A DNA stretch of 64,000 bases from Ulva prolifera (GCA_023078555.1 CM041198.1:10793874-10857873), one strand, 5' to 3'. Numbered from the stretch's first letter, positions 10,237 to 24,335 are shown. Numbers and translations are program-made. Notes: generated from the sequence alone by a model not told the origin.

Positions 10237-12468
10237 TTATCACATCCTGGCGTACTCGCAAATCTTCACTACTGAGATTCATAAGTTCTAACTTTTGGGT
10301 AGCGGGGAGGGTGCATTCGAAATACACACATTCCAACAGATGCGAGGGCGATGTTAAACTTGCAGGCGCAGGTCGAGATAGATCTCCTACGCACGACATT
10401 CCGCAAGCCAGACAGCTGCTCACACATAATTGCGCCGCAGTTGCTCAATTGTAGATGAGGCGTGTTGGTGGCTGTCTCGAGCAGTAACACGAGCATCCGA
10501 CGTTCCGGTCTACGGCATGGAGGCCGGAATGACATGTACTTGCGAGGCCTACGTCGTCGAGCGCGCCAGTCGCAAAGCCCCACTCACTGGTCATACCTTC
10601 GCAGCTTGGGCTCGCATGATGAGACCCCTTGTGGAGGTGGAAACAGGGCTAATGCCAGTGCAGAAAGCCATTGTGATGTCTATTACGGTAACTGGAAGAG
10701 AAGGTGTCTCCAAAATGAGCTCTCGAGAGGAGGAACAGATTATAAGATTCAAAATCTTGAAGTACATGCGTGCAGAGAGTGGAGCTAGCATATATATAGG
10801 CTCGTGCAAGCACTTTGAACTGCAATTGCATCTACAATCCTCAACGTTACTGGTTCGAATGACTTGCCCATATGGCACGTTGCGACATGTCGCGGCATAT
10901 GTGGTAGCCGTACAGCATTCGTGGTTGTAAACAGCCGACATCCTTCGGGATAACGGAATCCGATGATGTCAGCCGTCCACAGCCACAAACAGCGCGGGGA
11001 AAAGGAGTCCACCGTGCCCTCCACACTGGAGTGCCCCACTGACAGTTGTAGAAGGCGCCAAAACGCGCTCCGCTGCATCGCTATATAGTTTGAAATATCT
11101 AAGCTGATTAGAGTGTGTCTGAGACTTTGGTAACGTTGACACTGAAACAGAAAGCGCCGGCAATGTTGGGAGCGAAGTACACCGCTCCGGGGTCAAGTAC
11201 CGCAAACTTGCAGCGAGCAATCGAGGGACATGGGGAGGGCCAACCTACGATCGCATCAGCTGTCGTCCTTGCTTCTGGGAGACGGCGACATTCTGTCGGA
11301 ATGGGATTGCGACAAATTCGAGAAGTTGTGTCAGAATTGTCGCTGTGCCTACGCCTTTAAGCTATTCTGTTACAGTCGCTTACGTGCCTTCGATCACAAG
11401 CGATTCCATAGCAGCTCTGGCTACAGCGGTGCAGCGCGTTTCCCTAGTACGGACAGATGATTCAGTCCCCAATGCGCTCATCTCAGCGGTTTTCGCTGAA
11501 TACGCTTGGCCGTGTTGTCGCGCGTCGCGGCATTGCATGGCTGAGCACCAAACGAAATACCAGGCATTGCAGCCAGAAGCAGTGATCCAAAGGTCCACAC
11601 AATCCCAAGCATTCAACTCACAACAAACACCACGCCAGGCGATAACTACCCTTGGCACGATGACTATCAACACTCTTTCATCACACACACACAGACATAT
11701 CCACCGGCTCATCGAAGGCGGGGGTGAAATGATCCCCGCATGACCAGGCCCAGTCAATGTCTGCTCATAGTTATAGGAGAAGTTGCGCAGGCAAGGTCAA
11801 AACTGGCCCTCTTCATGGTTTTATCAAACAGCCCCTTTTCGGGTGTGTAGTTGGCGCAACGTTGGTGAGAGTACATCTGATATCCATTGCCTATGTGCAT
11901 TCACGAACTGATGCACGTAATACCCCTAGGCATAATGATAGTCCCAGACATTGTACATGCCAATTCAAAACTTCAGGGAAACCACATGACTGTGATGAGG
12001 CACCACCTGGGCCCGCTGTATGTCAGTATTCTTAGCTATGTCTACTGAGACATTGGCAAGATCTTGACAACTCCGGGACCGAATGTCAAGTGTGACTTGG
12101 AAGGCATTCCAACATAGAATCTGCAGTGCTATTTTACCGAGTGACCACCCACTCCACAGTGGCCAGGCCATAGTCCGGCTGGGAAGTGCCTCATGTGGCA
12201 CTACCACGAGTCCTCCCAAGGACGCACAGTGCCATCTGTCTCATGTTGGCCGCCAGCATTGGACACATGTTCAATGGCCACACATGGATACCATTGTTAC
12301 ACACAAAATGATGGTCACTGACTCCCATTCTTGCTATACACAGAAACGGCAACCTGCGCTGCAGCCGCCGTGTAGCCAGGCTGCCAAACTGGCGAGCAAA
12401 CATGCCATGCAGCATGGCATCCGGAAACAAGTGAGAACGTGATACTGTTCGCGCATCAGCCAGAAATT
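10237..12468. other. Region without a confident gene
   Basis: It should contain the promoter and any first exon of PsbS and the 3' end of the GTPase gene at 12469. Opposing ORFs at 11345-11743 (+) and 11380-11757 (-) overlap; neither has a known domain, though the minus one contains a short hydrophobic stretch. A GGTTCGAAT near 10853 resembles a tRNA T-loop, but no stems fold around it. Confidence 0.45.
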
Positions 12469-15317
12469 CTATTGGTGCCTCTTCATCAGGGCGACCCAGT
12501 CAGCTTTCTTCACACGTGGTGTGCGCCTGCTGGCCAGTTCCCAGACTTCTCCCTCAAAGCCAAGATCAATCAAGGACTCCTTTATTTCCTGTATTGTCAT
12601 CCCCTCAGCTGCACCCACTGATTGATCAAGCATGTCTACATCCACTGGTTCGCCAACAGCATCTCCGTGGCTGTCACGCGCTGAACGGCTCAGCTGGGCA
12701 ACATGCTGCTCAGTCTCAACCTGCAACCGCCTCAGCAAAGCATTTTGATCATCGTTGCCCTTTATGAGTTCCTTGTTCTCTTTCTTGACTGTTTCGAGCT
12801 CTGCTGTCAAAGCAGCTACCTTTTCCTACAGGACATAGTGGCAATAAAGACTACGCCCAGAGCACACTGTGTTCACCAATAGGCCTCACTAACGCACCTG
12901 CGCTGATATCTGTGCTTTATAAACCACAGCTTCCAAATCAGAAGCACGCAGCTGTTCACTTTTCAACTGTAAGGTCACCTCGTCCAGCTGACGCTGTACG
13001 CTTTCTTGCAGAGCCTGTGCTCGCTGCAAATCAGTTTCTGAACGAGCTTTTTCTGCTTGAGCCTTGCCGAGGACTTGCCGAATTTCATATAGCTCTGAGC
13101 TGAGCTTGCTTTCGCTCGTGCGTCGGTCATCCTGCACCAGTTGCCCCAACTGCAAGAACACAGCGTTGCAACTGCATATGCAATCCACTGAAAAGTTATC
13201 AGTGGGTACAGGCGTACCTGCATTTGTGCTCGAACGCGTTCCACTTCGTCAGCTATCTTCTGGTGTGCCGCATGCACTTGCCCCTCTAGAGCTCGTGCCC
13301 GTGCCTCCTCTGAACCTGCTGCTGCGCGGAGCTTGGCCACATCGGCTCGCTCCGTGTACAGCTTGGCCTCAGTTTCGGCAAGTGCTCGACTTGCAGCATC
13401 CTGTCGTGCATTAGCATCGCCCTCAACACGTTTCACGATTACTCCAATAGCAGACTGCAAGAATTCTACAAGCTTTGGCCACTTTGATGGGCCTTCCGCA
13501 GCATTGCGGAACTGGTTCAGGGATTCTTTGAGACCAGCAATGATTTCAGCTGTTCCATGTTGGCGGTCTGCAATGAGCCCGTTCAGATGGACATGCATGT
13601 CACTGATCAGGCTTGAAACCACTTGAGACGCTTGAGCGATGCGCTTTTCACGGACTTGGTCAAAAGCTCGATCCACTGCCGCACGCCATGTTTTGTGCAA
13701 TGCAGTCTTCACCATCTCATCTCCAATGGCTCCCTGCAGTAGAGCAGCTACCACTGACAAGTTTTTAACACAGTTGAATTCTGGCGCAGTCAAGGCGGCT
13801 CTATTTTGATCAGCTACAGGTATGCTGCAAACGCTGGTGTTGTTGGTATTGCAAGCCACATACCTCATTGTACACGGACGTGGCGACTGAGAGTGCGCGT
13901 TCGTGCTCTGCTGTTAAGACAATCTCATCTGCTGGCACATCTTCATTGAAAACTTCATGATACTTCTTTTCTGCGGCGTCTGCAGCACGCCGACATTCAG
14001 CCTCTGCCACTCCCTGCCATGCCGTGGCTATAGTTGGAACGGCCCCGCCGTTGATTGCATCCACATATGCGCTGACGAGTCCCGCTAGCATCGGACCAGT
14101 CAGCACTGTGCTGCCGATGCGCTTGGGTCGAGCACGAGAGAAGCACAAACTTACTAGCTTTGCAAGCCCATCCTGGAATTCAGGACGGAGCTGTGATGGC
14201 GCAACAGTTTCCAGGTGCGCCAGCTTCTGTTCATCTGAGATAGGCCGAACAAGCGCGAAGCAGTCTCGATCTGGAAACAGAGACTTGATTGACTCCCGAA
14301 TGCTATTCTTCGCCTTGGCGCCAGAAGATGTCTCTGGTACAGCACCGAGGGCTGTCTCCAGGTACTCTCTCGGTGTCACCTGTCTGCCATCTTCCTCAAG
14401 CTGCAAGTAAAAGTCCCTCAGCAGCCACAGGAAAGACGGAGTGAATTCTGAAAGTTCACCTTCAGCTGCTTGCCCTACAAACAATTCTTCATCATATCTC
14501 TGCAAATCAGTATATTTGACAGTCCACAGGCGTCCCATGCAGCAAAGCGCCTACAGACTGAACAACTGTTGTTTTGCCGAGAAGCCTAGGTACATTGAGC
14601 ATGCAATCCTGAAAATGGAAAGCACCTTTGTTGGCACGCACACGGATGTGCTTGGTCATCTCTGTTACAAGTGAAAGCCTGTCCAGTGCTGCTTCATCAA
14701 TGCCCCCCATTTGGTTGTAAACAAACAGACTTGACAGGAGGACAGCCAAAGAGAATATTTGAACACTGTACTGCCCTGTCTGGTCCCATGCATCAATACC
14801 TTCTGTATCCAGCATTACCTGTACTGGAACTGCAAGAGATGAGCACACATCTGATGAATGTGCAGAGCACACACAGATAGGACACATGTGCCATTGGCAC
14901 CACAGCCAGTGCATTCGAACAGAAATTTGGTCGCGACTTCACATTCCAATTGCAGAGTGCACCCTGCCGTCCACGTGAGCACACCAGATAGTTCTTGCTG
15001 CCATCTGGCAATATCCTCTCCTGAGGGGAAGACCACATCCATAATCCTTTCGTGCAGGGCCGGTGAGTTGGCGCAACCGTGAAACCAGAGGTTTGTCCAA
15101 GCAACTGGTTCAGAATAAAGGACTTTCCTTGCCGGGCCCGTCCGCAAACGCTGATCACTCCCATTGGCCCATTGACACTACGCAAGACCGACAAAGCTTC
15201 CTCACCGACTTCGAAACGTTTACTTGTGGAATCATATCGGACCAATTCGAGAGGCTGCCCGGAGCGTTCGGTGGTGGAGGAGCCGAACCAGCGTTGCATC
15301 ATACTCTTCTGCGTCAT
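12469..15317 (-). CDS. Guanylate-binding-protein-like large GTPase
   Basis: Dynamin-superfamily large GTPase of the atlastin/GBP group, with six exons at about 14985-15317, 14594-14818, 13864-14499, 13218-13813, 12898-13149 and 12469-12825. The start MTQKSMMQRWFG fits plant GBP-like proteins. Motifs in order: P-loop GRARQGKS; the cap APTHRPCTKGLWMWS; switch DTEGIDAWDQTG; and FVYNQMGGIDEAALDRLSLVTEMTKHIRV. Then comes the helical domain with FLWLLRDFYLQLEEDGR, a long coiled coil in exons 4-6, and a C-terminal SAP-like segment (MTIQEIKESLIDLGFEGE…W). The exon 2/3 and 3/4 junctions have alternative donors; the intron between exons 3 and 4 is only about 46-50 nt. In plants such proteins act in nuclear condensates during defence; the role in this organism is not known. 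The tyrosine-recombinase element ends about 215 bp upstream of the ATG. Confidence 0.88.
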
Positions 15318-15531
15318 CGGAAGAGCATCATCTGCAAGCAGTCAAGCCCAAACAGTGATTCACACGATAACGTCATGCGTGGCTTCCTGATCAATGTGTT
15401 AGTCTTGGGCTTGGAAGGACTTGAAACACGGGCCTCTAGCGCAACGTGGATGCTCCGCGGAAAAGCTTGACGTCGGCATGCATGGCAACGGCGCATGCGG
15501 TGCAGGAGAAATAGCGCGCTAGCACCAGCGG

Positions 15532-15722
15532 CTCTTCCCCACTTACACTGACGGCAAGAGGGCGCAAGGACGCCTCGAGATAACGAGGCCAGGAGTCAGC
15601 CCAACGCCGAGTCCTGCACTTGACATAACAGACAAGTACATGTAGGAAAGAGACAAACAAGCACAGCATCGTTCGTTGCTGAGCCTGCATGAAGTCTACA
15701 GGTCCAGCTTAATAAGAATCGC
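15532..15722 (+). repeat. Split direct repeat A1
   Basis: Left terminal repeat, from CTCTTCCCCACTTACACTGA to AATAAGAATCGC. It matches A2 at 21445-21635 over 191 bp with three substitutions seen by eye. Confidence 0.92.
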
Positions 15723-15728
15723 GGTAAG

Positions 15729-16352
15729 ATGTTGGAAGAAATGTTGACCGAGGGACACACGACGGCCGACACCAGCGATGACTTCGTCGCGTACACGCCA
15801 ATTTTCAGAGTACGCAAAGATCAGGTCGAAATTATTGGATTTGTGCGAGGTACTTCGTCAAGGGATCCGACAGGAGACGTGGGCTCTGCGCTATTCGTGC
15901 CCCACACAACGACAACGCTGAACGGGCTCCACCAGAGAATTGCTAACTTGCTTATTCCAATGACTCTGCTGTTCTCACCGAGCTTAAATGGCTTCAGCAG
16001 CGGCAGGGCGTACGTGGACATCGACGAAGCAGAGGTACCACAGGAGCGCAGACTAGAACTTATCGGCTGCATCCCAGAAGAAGACGTGGAAGCAGCGCTC
16101 GGAAAAACAAAACTAGCAGAACAGCCCCGAGGCTCGATATGGCTGGCGACTAAGACCGTCGACCCGCCCAGGCCGGAGACTAGATGCACTCAGAACGTTG
16201 AACCACCACAGGAGCTAGGAGGGAACCAAGAGAACAGGAACAGTGAGTTTAATCTCCCACCACCAGGCATGTCCATCACAGCACAGACCCAAGACTCAGA
16301 AAGCCCTGGACCTACTAGGAAAACCCGACACGACCACTCAGCCAAGGTATGA
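15729..16352 (+). CDS. Hypothetical 207-aa ORF of the recombinase element
   Basis: The frame opens with ATG (MLEEMLTEGHTTAD) just inside repeat A1, which is where PAT-like elements place their first, gag-like ORF. The translation is acidic and has no zinc knuckle or other domain that I recognise; the last third is Pro/Glu/Thr-rich and probably disordered. No close neighbour ORF on the same strand follows; the 49-bp minisatellite begins about 260 bp later. Gag-like identity is inferred from position only. Confidence 0.4.
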   Translation: MLEEMLTEGHTTADTSDDFVAYTPIFRVRKDQVEIIGFVRGTSSRDPTGDVGSALFVPHTTTTLNGLHQRIANLLIPMTLLFSPSLNGFSSGRAYVDIDEAEVPQERRLELIGCIPEEDVEAALGKTKLAEQPRGSIWLATKTVDPPRPETRCTQNVEPPQELGGNQENRNSEFNLPPPGMSITAQTQDSESPGPTRKTRHDHSAKV

Positions 16353-16610
16353 ACACCTCGCCACAGAGCAGGCCACCACGCCACTTGCCATGCCTTCCAG
16401 CCTGAAGTCAGCCACATTTAAGCGCACCCAGACCCAACTAGAAAGCCTGCCGCCTACGACTTCCACCGATAGGTAAGGGGAGACCGAGCAGCGGTCACCA
16501 TCAGAAATGCAAACCAACTGGGTAACATGAACGGTCGGCTAAGTGCAGCCCTAGCAGGGCGAGAGGCCCGTGGGAAAGAGCGAGGACACGCCGAGGCAGG
16601 GAGTTACGAC

Positions 16611-17147
16611 CTGCCCAGGTGCAGAAGAGCGAGGACCTGCTGCGGCAGCGAGCTGAGACCTGCCCAGGTGCAGAAGAGCGAGGACCTGCATAGGCAGCGA
16701 GCTGAGACCTGCCCAGGTGCAGAGGAGCAAGGACCTGCTGCGGCAGCGAGCTGAGACCTGCCCAGGTGCAGAAGAGCGAGGACCTGCTGCGGCAGCGAGC
16801 TGAGACCTGCCCAGGTGCAGAAGAGCGAGGACCTGCTGCGGCAGCGAGCTGAGTCTGCCCAGGTGCAGAAGAGCGAGGACCTGCTGCGGCAGCGAGCTGA
16901 GACCTGCCCAGGTGCAGAAGAGCGAGGACCTGCTGCGGCAGCGAGCTGAGTCTGCCCAGGTGCAGAAGAGCGAGGACCTGCTGCGGCAGTGAGCTGAGTC
17001 TGCCCAGGTACAGAAGAGCGAGGACTTGCTGCGGCAGCGAGCTGAGACCTGCCCAGGTACAGAAGAGCGAGGACCTGCTGCGGCAGCGAGCTGAGTCTGC
17101 CCAGGTGCAGAAGAGCGAGGACCTGCTGCGGCAGCGAGCTGAGATCT
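16611..17147. repeat. 49-bp minisatellite, about 11 units
   Basis: Units start near 16611, 16660, 16709, 16758, 16807, 16855, 16904, 16952, 17000, 17049 and 17097. The core is CTGCCCAGGTGCAGAAGAGC followed by GAGGACCTGCTGCGGCAGCG. Some units lose two bases (GAGTCTGCC for GAGACCTGCC), making 47-48 bp. The period is not a multiple of three, so no protein repeat is encoded. A diverged stray unit lies at 18347-18432. Confidence 0.95.
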
Positions 17148-17389
17148 AAGAGGCTATTCAGCTACTACAAGGCGCTGCAGCGTTGCCACAGGCGAAAAAG
17201 GGAAGCCACAGGCAAAAAAAAAAAAAGGGGGGGGGTAGCTCGTTGAGGGCAATGCTATACAGTCTACAGAGCAGGACACGGGGTGACGGTCCACACTTGT
17301 TTCAACATGCTATGTACAGCCATCACAGAATCAATCGCCTTATGGAGCAGAACAGCAGAATCAACTTGCCAATGATCCGAGCAGTATGT

Positions 17390-19740
<2,351 letters not shown>

Positions 19741-20083
19741 GTACAATGAACTCCTGTTGTGTTACACAGCGCCATGGACGACGAGATGTATCTTCAAGAA
19801 AGTCTAAATTGAATTCTGGCGGTTGTATCGTTACCGCATGTAAGGCTGAAGATCATATGTATAGAGAGGCACAATTTTCATTGTGAGTCTGCTCACGTGG
19901 TATCAGGAGCACCCGTCAGAAGAAGATAGCCAGCTGGCCAGGGAAAAATGTGATTATCAATGATTGCTACGGTGCTGCAATGTGGCCCACATCAGCAAGA
20001 CCTGGCAACCACACAAGTGGCCAGTGGAACACCGGCTTATAGAGTCTGCTCATCACATGAGACTAATGGTATATAATGTACGC

Positions 20084-21190
20084 CTATCGCAGGTGACGCC
20101 CACGGTCAGCGTATCGGTCGAAGGTAGCAGAACTGGCCATGCCAGTCCGCCTCATGGTGACCGCTGCAGGCTCCGCAGCAGCTTGGGCAGTTTGCACATG
20201 CCCTCTCCGGAAACTGTGCATAGTCTCCCCGCCGTCAACACCAAACCGCACGAGATTAGCCCTCACCCGGTTGCCGGCCGCTTGCGAAGACAGCCGCGGG
20301 GAACCAGGCCGCTGGGACCGAAACACAGCCCCAACAGGCGGCCTGCCGGACAGGGCACGCTGCCATTGATATAGGAGGCGGAGGCGCCGGATAGCACAGA
20401 GATCAGAGTTCTCCTGTATCGCAATCTCCTGGGTCTGGGGTCGCCGAAACTGCTCTGTCTTGCTGCGGCAGGGTACCATGAGAAGGCAACCAATCGGCGC
20501 CTCCGAATGAGGGAACTCCCCTGCCCAGGCATCACTGACCGAGACAACCGTACGGTCCGCGCGCTGCAAATAAAGATCCTCCCAGTCCACATACAGGGCA
20601 TCCTGACCCCTACGGCCACTGTTCCACAGATATAGGATATAGGTAGCATCCCTCAGGAGCACTGAGACCCTGGTAGCCACACCAGCAGCCGCTGCGGCGC
20701 GCAGCTCAACGTCCATGCGACCAATTAGAGCAGTCACAGTCTGGGGGGTAAAAGGCACAGCACTGCGTGGGCGCACCCCAACAACAGCCTGCCGCCGCTG
20801 GTAAGCACGCACAGCACCGCGCACCAGCTCCGATCGCACTGGATTCCCGTACCCCTCGTCACACCAGTCCCGGCTGCGCCCCCGGAAGTCGAAACACCGA
20901 CCCAGCGCACTGACCCAGCTTTGGAGGGTAGAAGTGGCCACACCCGCACAGGAGCGGCCGGTTAGGTTTGGGAGAAGATGCTCATGGAGGGACAAGCACA
21001 CATGGTCTGGGCGGCACGTGGCCCACCCCTGGTCCACTGTGGCAAACATCAGCTGCAGGAAAGGCGCAAACAGCTCGTTGGCCTTGGAATAGTTGGACTC
21101 CGTTCGGGGATGACGACAGAAGGAGCGCTCATCAGCGATCAGTCGTTCGCGCTCGGCGCGCAGCCGGGCCTCACGAGTGTTCGGAGACAA
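20084..21190 (-). CDS. Tyrosine recombinase of the split-repeat element
   Basis: A 368-residue frame with the catalytic pattern of tyrosine recombinases: the first arginine in SGRRGQD (residues 193-194), a beta-strand lysine candidate in CRSKTEQ (K244), the HSFR box (H325, R328) and the nucleophile in FDRYADRG (Y360). An N-terminal helical region (residues 30-150) would be the core-binding domain. Such enzymes cut and rejoin DNA through a 3'-phosphotyrosine and insert circular element DNA. The frame is opposite to the ORF at 15729, an arrangement I recall for some PAT-like elements. Oddity: the frame stays open to 21280 with no ATG; the first Met after the N-terminal region is residue 48. A spliced leader exon or decay are both possible. 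All catalytic residues are intact. Confidence 0.85.
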   Translation of the reverse strand: MSPNTREARLRAERERLIADERSFCRHPRTESNYSKANELFAPFLQLMFATVDQGWATCRPDHVCLSLHEHLLPNLTGRSCAGVATSTLQSWVSALGRCFDFRGRSRDWCDEGYGNPVRSELVRGAVRAYQRRQAVVGVRPRSAVPFTPQTVTALIGRMDVELRAAAAAGVATRVSVLLRDATYILYLWNSGRRGQDALYVDWEDLYLQRADRTVVSVSDAWAGEFPHSEAPIGCLLMVPCRSKTEQFRRPQTQEIAIQENSDLCAIRRLRLLYQWQRALSGRPPVGAVFRSQRPGSPRLSSQAAGNRVRANLVRFGVDGGETMHSFRRGHVQTAQAAAEPAAVTMRRTGMASSATFDRYADRGRHLR

Positions 21191-21354
21191 ACACAGGCCA
21201 TCTGCAGAGGGGCGACTGGGCCCGAATCGAAGAGCACTGAGATGCTGCTGAGCCTCAACCTGAACAGAACAAGTGAGAACTCAGTGCGAGTCAGACAGGA
21301 GTCAGACAGAGGTATGCTGCAAGCAGCGATTGGAATTGGATCTATAGGGCGGGC

Positions 21355-21449
21355 GGGGCCGGAAGAAGCTTCCATCGGGGGCCACCGTCTCATGCAAACT
21401 AATCAGCGGCTACCATCAGCTGAACGATACAGTGTAAAATCAGTCTCTT
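21355..21449 (+). repeat. Split direct repeat B1
   Basis: Ninety-five bases from GGGGCCGGAAGAAGCTTCC to CAGTCTCTT, repeated as B2 at 21943-22037 with very few differences (for example TCCATCGG against TCCACCGG). It overlaps A2 by the five bases CTCTT. Confidence 0.92.
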
Positions 21450-21635
21450 CCCCACTTACACTGACGGCAAGAGGGCGCAAGGACGCCTCGAGATAACGAG
21501 GCCAGGAGTCAGCCCAACGCCGAGTCCTGCACTTGACATAACAGACACGTACATGTAGGAAAGAGACAAACAAGCACAGCATCGTTCGCTGCTGAGCCTG
21601 CATGAAGTCTACAGGTCCAGCTGAATAAGAATCGC
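21445..21635 (+). repeat. Split direct repeat A2
   Basis: Internal copy of A1, directly abutting B1. The B1-A2 junction corresponds to the joint that would form if the two element ends were ligated in a circle. Confidence 0.92.
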
Positions 21636-21942
21636 ACCCACCCACCACCCAATAGCAGAGGAACGGAAACCGCCGGAGCACAGCTCGAAGGAGAGAACGC
21701 AGGAACAGCCCTACACACACAGAGGAGTAATCAAGAGAGAACCGAGACTCGACACCGGGAGATGCAACAAAAACGGGCACAGCCCCGACCTAGAGAGAGT
21801 GACACAAACAGACACACGCTGTTGGTAGCCCGCTATACAATTCCCCAGCTGTGAAGGCAGACAGCTGGCACAGACAGCCCGACATGCATGTGCACATGTA
21901 GCCACACGTAGCCATCAGTCATGTCGTGGCGGCGCCCACCCG

Positions 21943-22037
21943 GGGGCCGGAAGAAGCTTCCACCGGGGGCCACCGTCTCATGCAAACTAATCAGCGGCTA
22001 CCATCAGCTGAACGATACAGTGTAAAATCAGTCTCTT
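21943..22037 (+). repeat. Split direct repeat B2 (right end of element)
   Basis: Right terminal repeat, ending CAGTCTCTT before flanking GCACGGTGTTGCGG. No longer duplication of flanking DNA is seen beyond the shared CTCTT. Confidence 0.9.
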
Positions 22038-22489
22038 GCACGGTGTTGCGGTTGATGCGTCAACAAACACGGCCCGCTGCATGAGTCCCTCGATCTCCAC
22101 CATAAGGTAGCGCCCTCGTGATACCCATGACACTCGCACTGGTCAGATTCAGCGGGGACTTGCCTCGGGGCTTTACGTATGTACCAATCCATGTGATGTC
22201 TCATCAAGCAATACGCCCTAGTGCACCAATCCAAGCTGCTTACGCAACCATCTGGACACAGAGCTCTTACTACAAAAACAAGGATTTGAGTTTTAAGCGA
22301 GTTGACATCATTGGGCTCATCATAGCAGGTCGCATCCCGCCGTCGATGCATTATCTGCACACGCTTCTGCCATAACGGCATTCGGGTAATGGCTGTGCTT
22401 GAATATACTCGCGTCCTTACATCTATGCAATCATTTCTCTGCGGTCAGCCAAACGCTATTGGGGCCATTCAACATACACATCACTGTTA
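22038..22489. other. Flank between the recombinase element and the dispersed repeat
   Basis: About 450 bp without a recognisable gene. A minus-strand ORF at 22028-22381 has no known domain and runs into the end of the element. Confidence 0.5.
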
Positions 22490-22975
22490 GAGCTGTAAAA
22501 TTAACTTTACCCCCATTTCAACATACTCTAAAATAATATTTTACTTGAATGTTTTAACGTTAAAACGATTTCGAGGCTTCAAAGCGGTCATTTTACTTTC
22601 GTTTTACTTTCACGCATTTTAACTTTACGGGTGCTTTAAAACCAAAGTTGAAGCCAAAAAAGGCTGTATTCAGATGGCTTTGACCGACCTCATAGGACAA
22701 ATATCACTAGCAAAGCACGGTGGCCATGATATAACTCGCAGCACACCTGTTGCTGGCTCCTAGTACTTCCGTGAAGCTATGCGCTTGCTCATGCTGTGGG
22801 AGCAGTTTCCTTAGCCCGTGTGCACCTGGCATTGATTTGGCGGTGAGCAACTTCCGGACATGGCACAAGACAAGCATCCTTCTGAATCTCTGCAATAGAC
22901 TGAAAGTTCTGATGAGGCAATTCTGGCTGATTTGGCAGATGTTGGTGGCTCCAATCTTCGAAGAAAGCCAGCTGC
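22490..22975 (+). repeat. Dispersed ~480-bp repeat, copy 1
   Basis: Begins with AT-rich AGCTGTAAAATTAACTTTAC, contains a TTTTAACGTTAAAA palindrome, and continues through the GAAGCTATGCGCTTGCTCAT region to AAGCCAGCTGC. The same sequence lies inverted at 62240-62742. It is cut at 22975 by a copia LTR, whereas copy 2 continues. The class is unknown. Confidence 0.8.
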
Positions 22976-23646
22976 TGTCACAATGCATGCGCCTGCTGGC
23001 AGCAGTGTGGTGACAGGTGCATCCATGCACGATCGGTATGCGGATCGCAGTGCAGGGGTAAGTTGCCAGCAGGATTGTCCCGGAGTAGTGAGGGAGATCC
23101 TGCGAGGATCTCCCGCCGTAATCTTGACTATTCCGTGTGCATATATGTCTGTGCACACAGAGCGCTGTAACCGTTATTCTTACTGTTTCACTGTACTAGT
23201 AATATATCTCCCTAGCATTCCTCGGTTCTACTCTGTGCGCAACAAGCATGGAATGCTGGCTAGCTGAGTTGACCTATGCATGACTGCGCGTCAGACCTAT
23301 GCATGACTGCGCGTCAGACCTGCATAAAGGATAGCATTTCTGACATGGTATCGGTGAATGTTTGCGTTGTGTCTGTTATGGTCTTGTTCAGGAAGCCATT
23401 GGCCAAAGTCTGCGCGGGGACACGGCACGCATTCCACTGTTCTGCCGGCGCTTAGACCGCGGTCACAAGCGCAGGCATTCTTACTGTCACAATGCATGCG
23501 CCTGCGGGCAGCAGGGTGGTGACAGGTGCACCCATGCACGATCGGTCTGCGGATCAGGTGTAGGGGTAAGCCGCCAGTAGGATTGTCCCGGAGTAGTGAG
23601 GGAGATCCTGCGAGGATCTCCCGCCGTAATCTTGACTATTCAGTGT

Positions 23647-23920
23647 TCGAATGCAAGCGCGAGTGGAAGCGTCATACCGTAAGTTTAGTCGGGCGAAATG
23701 TTAAGTATGTGTGCGGAGTACTTAGCACATGACGCCTGAGATCTGGGATCACACCTGCATGGTCAGTATCTGAGTCAAATACTTGAACCATGACCTTGTT
23801 CGACCTATACAGAGAGCTGGAATGTGTCTTCTCATTCGCGGGCTGGTGACTGCCACGTGTCACCCCGTGTGTGCATCCGCATGTGCACATGCCTTGTGCG
23901 CTACGAGGCAATTTCACAAC
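23647..23920. mobile_element. 274-bp insertion with 9-bp target duplication
   Basis: The host LTR reads ATTCAGTGT at 23638-23646 and again at 23921-23929, so the segment between is a clean insertion. Nine-base duplications are typical of Mutator-like elements. The ends (TCGAATGCAAGC… / …GGCAATTTCACAAC) show no clear inverted repeats, and no ORF is present. A non-autonomous Mutator-like element lacking TIRs is a guess. Confidence 0.65.
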
Positions 23921-23987
23921 ATTCAGTGTGCATATATGATTGTGCACACAGAGAGCTGTAACCATTCTTCTCACTGTTTCACGGTAC

Positions 23988-24335
23988 TGTCAGAAATGCT
24001 CTATCTTGTCAGGTCAGACGCGCAGTCTTTAGTACAGGTCAGGTCAGGGCAGCCAGCGTTCCATACCTGCTTCGCACAGAGGTAGAACCGAGGAACGCTT
24101 AAGGGGAGTGCTAGCACCGGGAAACAGTAAGAAGAATGGTTACAGATCTCAGTGTGCACAAGCTTATATGCACACTGAACACTTAAGGTTACGACGGGAA
24201 AACCCTCGCGGGATCTCTCTCACTACATCGAGACAATCTCGGCTGGCGGCTTACCCCTGCACTGGATCCGCGGATCGTCCGTGCATGGGTGCACCTGTCA
24301 CCACACTGCTGCCCGCAGGCTCATGCATTGTGACA
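23988..24335 (-). mobile_element. Solo copia LTR nested in an older LTR (TSD GGTAC)
   Basis: A 348-bp LTR in minus orientation (plus strand TGTCAG…TGTGACA) interrupts the plus-oriented LTR. The five bases GGTAC occur at 23983-23987 and 24336-24340. It proves repeated self-insertion by this family. Confidence 0.88.

Noticed and set aside
10835-10870. GGTTCGAAT resembling a tRNA T-loop
   Set aside because: No acceptor, D- or anticodon stem can be folded around it. The same word at 58082 also lacks a cloverleaf.
16611-17147. Regular 49-bp repeats that could be taken for a CRISPR array
   Set aside because: Units are head-to-tail with no unique spacers and sit in eukaryotic DNA; this is a minisatellite.
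22028-22381. 117-residue minus-strand ORF next to the recombinase element
   Set aside because: It runs into the B2 repeat, has no domain, and would have been created by the insertion.
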